The notes below the pieces were generated by a model that ran no database searches, was not told where the DNA came from, and saw only the letters and a list, made by a program, of their open reading frames with translations. A program made the position numbers and the translations under genes. Shown piece after piece: positions 1-9,202 of a stretch of DNA of 64,000 bases. Position 1 is the first letter of the stretch, and each line of letters opens with the position of its first letter. Source of the DNA: Oasisia sp. SBJ-2009 (lineage: Eukaryota; Annelida; Polychaeta; Sabellida; Siboglinidae); assembly GCA_964017155.1 (NCBI GenBank), contig OZ024857.1, positions 260,201-324,200 on the forward strand, in the 5' to 3' direction.

Positions 1-568
1 AAACAAATTGAGAGTATACGTGCTTTTATGAGAGAGTGCGCGTGAAGTTGCGCGCCCGCAAGTGTAGGCATTTATGTACAAGTCGGGCCCACCTGAATTT
101 TGGTATTATAACTGTATCTTTGCCAACATTTGATACTTGATTTTGTTAATTCAATCAATTATAATCATCTTGCGCATATTAATGTTTTATATACAGCGCG
201 TCTTAGCATACTTTTGAGGTCGAAAAGACAGCGTGGTCGGCATAAACAAACTGTTTATCGCTCATTTCATATGCACAGCGCAGTAACATGCACCGCTGCG
301 CTTGCGACTGGCACAAATCGCGCTTTCTTTTCGACATCAAAAGTTTGCCAAGACGCGCTGTTTATAAAACATAAATACGCGCAAGATGATTAAAATTGAA
401 TGAGTTAATTTAATCAAGTATCAAATGTTGGCAAAAATACTGATATAATAGCAACATTGAGGTGTTTCCGACTTGTACATAAGTGCCAAATAGTGAAATA
501 CTGAAAACAAATTGAGAGTATACGTGCTTTTATGAGAGATTGCGCATGAAGGTACGCGCCCGCAAGTG

Positions 569-737
569 TTGGCACTTATGAACAAGTCGGGCCCACCTCA
601 ATTTTGGTATTATAACTGTATTTTTGCCAACATTTGATACTTGATTTTGTTAATTCAATCAATTATAATCATCTTGCGCATATTAATGTTTTATATACAG
701 CGCGTCTTAGCAGACTTTTGAGGTCGAAAAGACAGCG
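569..737 (+). repeat. Left arm of the inverted repeat (169 bp)
   Basis: The arm begins TTGGCACTTATG and ends AAAAGACAGCG. Reverse-complementing 825-993 gives a sequence that aligns to this arm end to end without a gap, with 16 mismatches by eye (153 of 169, about 90%). Mismatches lie mostly in the middle of the arm. The inner 30 bp next to spacer A have only a few and the outer 20 bp have one in this copy. In the right-hand part of the window a variant left arm carries a 1-bp deletion (GATTTTAAGG instead of GACTTTTGAGG) and several substitutions, and seven copies have lost the arm completely. Confidence 0.93.
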
Positions 738-824
738 TGGTCGGCATAAACAAACTGTTTATCGCTCATTTCATATGCACAGCGCAGTAACATGCACCTC
801 TGCGCTTGCGACTGGCACAATTCG
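738..824 (+). repeat. Spacer A (87 bp), between the paired arms
   Basis: This sequence separates the inner ends of the two arms and would form the loop of the hairpin. It contains two small dyads of its own. ATAAACA/TGTTTAT has a 7-bp stem and a 3-base loop (746-762). AGCGCAG/CTGCGCT has a 7-bp stem around a 12-base loop (781-806). Right-family copies read ATAAACAAATTGTTTAT, an even better dyad. Two allelic states are frequent: TGCACCTCTGCGC followed by CACAATTCG, or TGCACCGCTGCGC followed by CACAAATCG. Confidence 0.85.
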
Positions 825-993
825 CGCTGTCTTTTCGACCTCAAAAGTTTGCCAAGACGCGCTGTTTATAAAACATAAATACGCGCAAGATGATTATAAT
901 TGAATGAATTAATTTAATCAAGTATCAAATGTTGGTAAAAATACTGATATAATAGCAACATTGAGGTGGGTCCGACTTGTACATAAGTGCCAA
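825..993 (-). repeat. Right arm of the inverted repeat (169 bp, reverse orientation)
   Basis: This is the reverse-complement partner of 569-737, running from CGCTGTCTTTTCGACC to CATAAGTGCCAA. Its outer part exists in two main states, GAGGTGGGTCCGAC and GAGGTGTTTCCGAC. The first pairs better with GTCGGGCCCACCTC in the left arm. A second polymorphism, TTGGTAAAAA or TTGGCAAAAA, also affects pairing. In the two fused dimers at 4.5 and 8.4 kb this arm is cut after its first 38 bp. Confidence 0.93.
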
Positions 994-1072
994 ATAGTGA
1001 AATACTGAAAACAAATTGAGAGTATACGTGCTTTTATGAGAGATTGCGCGTGAAGGTACGCGCCCGCAAGTG
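994..1072 (+). repeat. Spacer B (79 bp), between consecutive monomers
   Basis: This sequence separates the outer ends of the arms. It exists in two main forms. One reads GAGAGAGTGCGCGTGAAGTTGCGCGCCCGC and is followed by AGTGTAGGCATT. The other reads GAGAGATTGCGCGTGAAGGTACGCGCCCGC or its GCGCATG derivative and is followed by AGTGTTGGCACT. A GCGCGT/ACGCGC dyad with a 6-base loop lies at its right end in the second form. Because it is flanked by inverted arms on both sides, it could equally serve as a hairpin loop. Confidence 0.85.
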
Positions 1073-3024
1073 TTGGCACTGATGTACAAGTCGGGCCCAC
1101 CTCAATTTTGGTATTATAACTGTATTTTTGCCAACATTTGATACTTGATTTTGTTAATTCAATCAATTATAATCATCTTGCGCATATTAATGTTTTATAT
1201 ACAGCGAGTCTTAGCAGACTTTTGAGGTCGAAAAGACAGCGTGGTCGGCATAAACAAACTGTTTATCGCTCATTTCATATGCAAAGCGCAGTAACATGCA
1301 CCTCTGCGCTTGCGACTGGCACAATTCGCGCTGTCTTGTCGACCTCAAAAGTTTGCCAAGACGCGCTGTTTATAAACCATAAATACGCGCAAGATGATTA
1401 TAATTGAATGAATTAATTTAATCAAGTATCAAATGTTGGTAAAAATACTGATATAATAGCAACATTGAGGTGGGTCCGACTTGTACATAAGTGCCAAATA
1501 GTGAAATACTGAAAACAAATTGAGAGTATACGTGCTTTTATGAGAGAGTGCGCGTGAAGTTGCGCGCCCGCAAGTGTAGGCATTTATGTACAAGTCGGGC
1601 CCACCTGAATTTTGGTATTATAACTGTATCTTTGCCAACATTTGATACTTGATTTTGTTAATTCAATCAATTATAATCATCTTGCGCATATTAATGTTTT
1701 ATATACAGCGCGTCTTAGCATACTTTTGAGGTCGAAAAGACAGCGTGGTCGGCATAAACAAACTGTTTATCGCTCATTTCATATGCACAGCGCAGTAACA
1801 TGCACCGCTGCGCTTGCGACTGGCACAAATCGCGCTTTCTTTTCGACATCAAAAGTTTGCCAAGACGCGCTGTTTATAAAACATAAATACGCGCAAGATG
1901 ATTAAAATTGAATGAATTAATTTAATCAAGTATCAAATGTTGGCAAAAATACTGATATAATAGCAACATTGAGGTGTTTCCGACTTGTACATAAGTGCCA
2001 AATAGTGAAATACTGAAAACAAATTGAGAGTATACGTGCTTTTATGAGAGATTGCGCATGAAGGTACGCGCCCGCAAGTGTTGGCACTTATGAACAAGTC
2101 GGGCCCACCTCAATTTTGGTATTATAACTGTATTTTTGCCAACATTTGATACTTGATTTTGTTAATTCAATCAATTATAATCATCTTGCGCATATTAATG
2201 TTTTATATACAGCGCGTCTTAGCAGACTTTTGAGGTCGAAAAGACAGCGTGGTCGGCATAAACAAACTGTTTATCGCTCATTTCATATGCACAGCGCAGT
2301 AACATGCACCTCTGCGCTTGCGACTGGCACAATTCGCGCTGTCTTTTCGACCTCAAAAGTTTGCCAAGACGCGCTGTTTATAAAACATAAATACGCGCAA
2401 GATGATTATAATTGAATGAATTAATTTAATCAAGTATCAAATGTTGGTAAAAATACTGATATATTAGCAACATTGAGGTGGGTCCGACTTGTACATAAGT
2501 GCCAAAAAGTGAAATACTGAAAACAAATTGAGAGTATACGTGCTTTTATGAGAGAGTGCGCGTGAAATTGCGCGCCCGCAAGTGTAGGCATTTATGTACA
2601 AGTCTGGCCCACCTGAATTTTGGTATTATAGCTGTATCTTTGCCAACATTTGATACTTGATTTTGTTAATTCAATAAATTATAATCATCTTGCGCATATT
2701 AATGTTTTATATACACCGCTTCTTAGCAGACTTTTGAGGTCGAAAAGACAGCGTGGTCGGCATAAACAAACTGTTTATCGCTCATTTCATATGCACAGCG
2801 CAGTAACATGCACCGCTGCGCTTGCGACTGGCACAATTCGCGCTGTCTTTTCGACCTCAACAGTTTGCCAAGACGCGCTGTTTATAAAACATAAATACGC
2901 GCAAGATGACTATAATTGAATGAATTAATTTAATCAAGTATCAAATGTTGGCAAAAATACTGATATAATAGCAACATTGAGGTGTTTCGGACTTGTACAT
3001 AAGTGCCAAATAGTGAAATACTGA

Positions 3025-4032
3025 AAACAAATTGAGAGTATACGTGCTTTTATGAGAGATTGCGCGTGAAGGTACGCGCCCGCAAGTGTTTGCACTTATG
3101 TACAAGTCGGGCCCACCTCAATTTTGGTATTATAACTGTATTTTTGCCAACATTTGATACTTGATTTTGTTAATTCAATCAATTATAATCATCTTGCGCA
3201 TATTAATGTTTTATATACAGCGCGTCTTAGCAGACTTTTGAGGTCGAAAAGACAGCGTGGTCGGCATAAACAAACTGTTTATCGCTCATTTCATATGCAC
3301 AGCGCAGTAACATGCACCGCTGCGCTTGCGACTGGCACAAATCGCGCTTTCTTTTCGACCTCAAAAGTTTGCCAAGACGCGCTGTTTATAAAACATAAAT
3401 ACGCGCAAGATGATTCAAATTGAATGAATTAATTTAATCAAGTATCAAATGTTGGCAAAAATACTGATATAATAGCAACATTGAGGTGTTTCCGACTTGT
3501 ACATAAGTGCCAAATAGTGAAATACTGAAAACAAATTGAGAGTATACGTGCTTTTATGAGAGATTGCGCGTGAAGGTACGCGCCCGCAAGTGTAGGCATT
3601 TATGTACAAGTCGGGCCCACCTCAATTTTGGTATTATAACTGTATCTTTGCCAACATTTGATACTTGATTTTGTTAATTCAATCAATTATATTCATCTTG
3701 CGCATATTAATGTTTTATATACAGCGCGTCTTAGCAGACTTGTGAGGTCGATAAGACAGCGTGGTCGGCATAAACAAACTGTTTATCGCTCATTTCATAT
3801 GCACAGCGCAGTAACATGCACCTCTGCGCTTGCGACTGGCACAATTCGCGCTGTCTTTTCGACCTCAACAGTTTGCCAAGACGCGCTGTTTATAAAACAT
3901 AAATACGCGCAAGATGACTATAATTGAATGAATTAATTTAATCAAGTATCAAATGTTGGCAAAAATACTGATATAATAGCAACATTGAGGTGGGTCCGAC
4001 TTGTACATAAGTGCCAAATAGTGAAATACTGA
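3025..4032 (+). repeat. Two units also found 9,202 bp downstream
   Basis: The unit at 3025 carries GATGATTCAAATTG. The unit at 3529 carries TTATATTCATC and CTTGTGAGGTCGATAAG. Both, followed by a unit with TATGCACAACGC, recur at 12,227-13,738 with the same private variants; in that copy GCGACTGGC has become GCGATTGGC. The shared tract is roughly 3.2-4.4 kb and 12.4-13.6 kb. Confidence 0.8.
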
Positions 4033-4536
4033 AAACAAATTGAGAGTATACGTGCTTTTATGAGAGAGTGCGCGTGAAGTTGCGCGCCCGCAAGTGTAGG
4101 CATTTATGCACAAGTCGGGCCCACCTGAATTTTGGTATTATAACTGTATCTTTGCCAACATTTGATACTTGATTTTGTTAATTCAATAAATTATAATCAT
4201 CTTGCGCATATTAATGTTTTATATACCGCGCGTCTTAGCAGACTTTTGAGGTCGAAAAGACAGCGTGGTCGGCATAAACAAACTGTTTATCGCTCATTTC
4301 ATATGCACAACGCAGTAACATGCACCGCTGCGCTTGCGACTGGCACAAATCGCGCTTTCTTTTCGACCTCAAAAGTTTGCCAAGACGCGCTGTTTATAAA
4401 ACATAAATACGCGCAAGATGATTAAAATTGAATGAATTAATTTAATCAAGTATCAAATGTTGGCAAAAATACTGATATAATAGCAACATTGAGGTGTTTC
4501 CGACTTGTACATAAGTGCCAAATAGTGAAATACTGA

Positions 4537-5357
4537 AAACAAATTGAGAGTATACGTGCTTTTATGAGAGATTGCGCGTGAAGGTACGCGCCCGCAAGTG
4601 TTGGCACTTATGAACAAGTCGGGCCCACCTCAATTTTGGTATCATAACTGTGTTTTTGCCAACATTTGATACTTGATTTTGTTAATTCAATCAATTATAA
4701 TCATCTTGCGCATATTAGTGTTTTATATACAGCGCGTCTTAGCAGACTTTTGAGGTCGAAAAGACAGCGTGGTCGGCATAAACAAACTGTTTATCGCTCA
4801 TTTCATATGCACAGCGCAGTAACATGCACCGCTGCGCTTGCGACTGGCACAAATCGCGCTTTCTTTTCGACATCAAAAGTTTGCCAAGACGCGCGTGAAG
4901 TTGCGCGCCCGCAAGTGTAGGCATTTATGTACAAGTCGGGCCCACCTGAATTTTGGTATTATAACTGTATCTTTGCCAACATTTGATACTTGATTTTGTT
5001 AATTCAATCAATTATAATCATCTTGCGCATATTAATGTTTTATATACAGCGCGTCTTAGCAGACTTTTGAGGTCGAAAAGACAGCGTGGTCGGCATAAAC
5101 AAACTGTTTATCGCTCATTTCATATGCACAGCGCAGTAACATGCACCGCTGCGCTTGCGACTGGCACAAATCGCGCTTTCTTTTCGACCTCAAAAGTTTG
5201 CCAAGACGCGCTGTTTATAAAACATAAATACGCGCAAGATGATTCAAATTGAATGAATTAATTTAATCAAGTATCAAATGTTGGCAAAAATACTGATATA
5301 ATAGCAACATTGAGGTGTTTCCGACTTGTACATAAGTGCCAAATAGTGAAATACTGA
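4537..5357 (+). repeat. Fused dimer with a 187-bp deletion (821 bp), copy 1
   Basis: The first unit runs normally to AAGACGCGC (ending at 4,894) and then continues with GTGAAGTTGCGCG of the next unit. Phase 359 to 504 of the first unit and phase 1 to 41 of the second are missing. This removes most of the right arm and half of spacer B. The bases GCGC at 4,891-4,894 occur at both parental edges, so the junction has a 4-bp microhomology. Confidence 0.9.
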
Positions 5358-8300
5358 AAACAAATTGAGAGTATACGTGCTTTTATGAGAGATTGCGCGT
5401 GAAGGTACGCGCCCGCAAGTGTAGGCATTTATGTACAAGTCGGGCCCACCTCAATTTTGGTATTATAACTGTATCTTTGCCAACATTTGATACTTGATTT
5501 TGTTAATTCAATCAATTATAATCATCTTGCGCATATTAATGTTTTATATACAGCGCGTCTTAGCAGACTTTTGAGGTCGAAAAGACAGCGTGGTCGGCAT
5601 AAACAAACTGTTTATCGCTCATTTCATATGCACAACGCAGTAACATGCACCGCTGCGCTTGCGACTGGCACAAATCGCGCTTTCTTTTCGACCTCAAAAG
5701 TTTGCCAAGACGCGCTGTTTATAAAACATAAATACGCGCAAGATGATTAAAATTGAATGAATTAATTTAATCAAGTATCAAATGTTGGCAAAAATACTGA
5801 TATAATAGCAACATTGAGGTGTTTCCGACTTGTACATAAGTGCCAAATAGTGAAATACTGAAAACAAATTGAGAGTATACGTGCTTTTATGAGAGATTGC
5901 GCGTGAAGGTACGCGCCCGCAAGTGTTGGCACTTATGAACAAGTCGGGCCCACCTCAATTTTGGTATCATAACTGTGTTTTTGCCAACATTTGATACTTG
6001 ATTTTGTTAATTCAATCAATTATAATCATCTTGCGCATATTAGTGTTTTATATACAGCGCGTCTTAGCAGACTTTTGAGGTCGAAAAGACAGCGTGGTCG
6101 GCATAAACAAACTGTTTATCGCTCATTTCATATGCAAAGCGCAGTAACATGCACCTCTGCGCTTGCGACTGGCACAATTCGCGCTGTCTTGTCGACCTCA
6201 AAAGTTTGCCAAGACGCGCTGTTTATAAACCATAAATACGCGCAAGATGATTATAATTGAATGAATTAATTTAATCAAGTATCAAATGTTGGTAAAAATA
6301 CTGATATAATAGCAACATTGAGGTGGGTCCGACTTGTACATAAGTGCCAAATAGTGAAATACTGAAAACAAATTGAGAGTATACGTGCTTTTATGAGAGA
6401 GTGCGCGTGAAGTTGCGCGCCCGCAAGTGTAGGCATTTATGTACAAGTCGGGCCCACCTGAATTTTGGTATTATAACTGTATCTTTGCCAACATTTGATA
6501 CTTGATTTTGTTAATTCAATCAATTTTAATCATCTTGCGCATATTAATGTTTTATATACAGCGCGTCTTAGCAGACTTTTGAGGTCGAAAAGACAGCGTG
6601 GTCGGCATAAACAAACTGTTTATCGCTCATTTCATATGCACAGCGCAGTAACATGCACCGCTGCGCTTGCGACTGGCACAAATCGCGCTTTCTTTTCGAC
6701 ATCAAAAGTTTGCCAAGACGCGCTGTTTATAAAACATAAATACGCGCAAGATGATTAAAATTGAATGAATTAATTTAATCAAGTATCAAATGTTGGCAAA
6801 AATACTGATATAATAGCAACATTGAGGTGTTTCCGACTTGTACATAAGTGCCAAATAGTGAAATACTGAAAACAAATTGAGAGTATACGTGCTTTTATGA
6901 GAGATTGCGCATGAAGGTACGCGCCCGCAAGTGTTGGCACTTATGAACAAGTCGGGCCCACCTCAATTTTGGTATTATAACTGTATTTTTGCCAACATTT
7001 GATACTTGATTTTGTTAATTCAATCAATTATAATCATCTTGCGCATATTAATGTTTTATATACAGCGCGTCTTAGCAGACTTTTGAGGTCGAAAAGACAG
7101 CGTGGTCGGCATAAACAAACTGTTTATCGCTCATTTCATATGCACAGCGCAGTAACATGCACCTCTGCGCTTGCGACTGGCACAATTCGCGCTGTCTTTT
7201 CGACCTCAAAAGTTTGCCAAGACGCGCTGTTTATAAAACATAAATACGCGCAAGATGATTATAATTGAATGAATTAATTTAATCAAGTATCAAATGTTGG
7301 TAAAAATACTGATATAATAGCAACATTGAGGTGGGTCCGACTTGTACATAAGTGCCAAAAAGTGAAATACTGAAAACAAATTGAGAGTATACGTGCTTTT
7401 ATGAGAGAGTGCGCGTGAAGTTGCGCGCCCGCAAGTGTAGGCATTTATGTACAAGTCGGGCCCACCTCAATTTTGGTATTATAACTGTATTTTTGCCAAC
7501 ATTTGATACTTGATTTTGTTAATTCAATCAATTATAATCATCTTGCGCATATTAATGTTTTATATACAGCGCGTCTTAGCAGACTTTTGAGGTCGAAAAG
7601 ACAGCGTGGTCGGCATAAACAAACTGTTTATCGCTCATTTCATATGCACAGCGCAGTAACATGCACCGCTGCGCTTGCGACTGGCACAATTCGCGCTGTC
7701 TTTTCGACCTCAACAGTTTGCCAAGACGCGCTGTTTATAAAACATAAATACGCGCAAGATGACTATAATTGAATGAATTAATTTAATCAAGTATCAAATG
7801 TTGGCAAAAATACTGATATAATAGCAACATTGAGGTGGGTCCGACTTGTACATAAGTGCCAAATAGTGAAATACTGAAAACAAATTGAGAGTATACGTGC
7901 TTTTATGAGAGAGTGCGCGTGAAGTTGCGCGCCCGCAAGTGTAGGCATTTATGCACAAGTCGGGCCCACCTGAATTTTGGTATTATAACTGTATCTTTGC
8001 CAACATTTGATACTTGATTTTGTTAATTCAATAAATTATAATCATCTTGCGCATATTAATGTTTTATATACCGCGCGTCTTAGCAGACTTTTGAGGTCGA
8101 AAAGACAGCGTGGTCGGCATAAACAAACTGTTTATCGCTCATTTCATATGCACAACGCAGTAACATGCACCGCTGCGCTTGCGACTGGCACAAATCGCGC
8201 TTTCTTTTCGACCTCAAAAGTTTGCCAAGACGCGCTGTTTATAAAACATAAATACGCGCAAGATGATTAAAATTGAATGAATTAATTTAATCAAGTATCA

Positions 8301-8381
8301 AATGTTGGCAAAAATACTGATATAATAGCAACATTGAGGTGTTTCCGACTTGTACATAAGTGCCAAATAGTGAAATACTGA

Positions 8382-9202
8382 AAACAAATTGAGAGTATAC
8401 GTGCTTTTATGAGAGATTGCGCGTGAAGGTACGCGCCCGCAAGTGTTGGCACTTATGAACAAGTCGGGCCCACCTCAATTTTGGTATCATAACTGTGTTT
8501 TTGCCAACATTTGATACTTGATTTTGTTAATTCAATCAATTATAATCATCTTGCGCATATTAGTGTTTTATATACAGCGCGTCTTAGCAGACTTTTGAGG
8601 TCGAAAAGACAGCGTGGTCGGCATAAACAAACTGTTTATCGCTCATTTCATATGCACAGCGCAGTAACATGCACCGCTGCGCTTGCGACTGGCACAAATC
8701 GCGCTTTCTTTTCGACATCAAAAGTTTGCCAAGACGCGCGTGAAGTTGCGCGCCCGCAAGTGTAGGCATTTATGTACAAGTCGGGCCCACCTGAATTTTG
8801 GTATTATAACTGTATCTTTGCCAACATTTGATACTTGATTTTGTTAATTCAATCAATTATAATCATCTTGCGCATATTAATGTTTTATATACAGCGCGTC
8901 TTAGCAGACTTTTGAGGTCGAAAAGACAGCGTGGTCGGCATAAACAAACTGTTTATCGCTCATTTCATATGCACAGCGCAGTAACATGCACCGCTGCGCT
9001 TGCGACTGGCACAAATCGCGCTTTCTTTTCGACCTCAAAAGTTTGCCAAGACGCGCTGTTTATAAAACATAAATACGCGCAAGATGATTCAAATTGAATG
9101 AATTAATTTAATCAAGTATCAAATGTTGGCAAAAATACTGATATAATAGCAACATTGAGGTGTTTCCGACTTGTACATAAGTGCCAAATAGTGAAATACT
9201 GA
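8382..9202 (+). repeat. Fused dimer with a 187-bp deletion (821 bp), copy 2
   Basis: The junction GCGC lies at 8,736-8,739, exactly 3,845 bp after the first. The same breakpoint and the same flanking variants show that it was copied with the HOR rather than formed twice. Confidence 0.9.

Larger units (their letters stand above)
505..1008 (+). repeat. Representative 504-bp monomer: arm, spacer A, inverted arm, spacer B
   Basis: This copy shows the general plan. The left arm is 569-737, spacer A 738-824, the right arm (inverted copy of the left) 825-993, and spacer B runs 994-1072 into the next unit. The lengths 169 + 87 + 169 + 79 sum to exactly 504. G+C is 192 of 504 and CpG count is 24 (hand counts), with the G+C concentrated in the ends of spacer B, the inner ends of the arms and spacer A, and A+T-rich tracts in the outer arm. 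One ApaI site (GGGCCC) in the left arm and one NdeI site (CATATG) in spacer A are present here and in most other copies. Confidence 0.95.
1..3024 (+). repeat. Six-unit HOR block, copy 1
   Basis: Units starting at 1, 505, 1009, 1513, 2017 and 2521 have diagnostic variants in a fixed order. Units 1 and 4 read CTTAGCATACTTTTG with GACATCAAAAG. Units 2 and 5 are the common form. Unit 3 reads CAGCGAGTCTTAG with TTGTCGACC (a SalI site) and AAACCATAAA. Unit 6 reads ATACACCGCTTCTTAG. The same ordered set recurs at +17,769 and +33,390. Homology to the third copy continues past the block end through GTGTTTCGGAC near 2,990 and GTGTTTGCAC near 3,090. Confidence 0.85.

Noticed and set aside
569..737. RNA polymerase III internal promoter (tRNA- or SINE-derived repeat) at GAGGTCGAAAAGAC
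   Set aside because: It resembles a B box only loosely (GGTCGAA instead of GGTTCGAA), no A box lies at the proper distance, and no tRNA-like fold or terminal T-run is present.
130..903. Open frames of 82-89 codons recurring in nearly every unit on the + strand (from a TTG) and on the - strand
   Set aside because: They span both arms and the spacer, start at a non-ATG codon on the + strand, and resemble no family I know. Differences between copies mostly change amino acids (for example Ser/Asn/Gln, Ile/Arg/Ser, Lys/Thr changes at fixed positions) and several units have frameshifts or stops. That is the pattern of a non-coding repeat that happens to be open. Peptide evidence or a codon-level substitution test would be needed to revive it.
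505..1008. Intact transposon with coding capacity
   Set aside because: No transposase, integrase or reverse-transcriptase motif exists in any frame. The inverted arms alone do not prove transposon origin, and no target-site duplication is visible.
505..1072. Hammerhead ribozyme, as found in some animal satellites
   Set aside because: I looked for the core CTGANGA followed by GAAA. The closest strings, CTGATAT and CTGATGT, lack the required GA, and no suitable three-stem arrangement with GTCGAAAAG was found on either strand.
505..1072. CENP-B box or other known centromere protein site
   Set aside because: No match to the TTCG....A..CGGG core was seen in the arms or spacers of either strand.
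738..1072. Common ancestry of spacers A and B
   Set aside because: Both contain AAACAAAYTG, and an ungapped 71-bp alignment starting there gives about 27 matches by hand, only slightly above chance. The shared decamer is noted but is not enough to claim homology.
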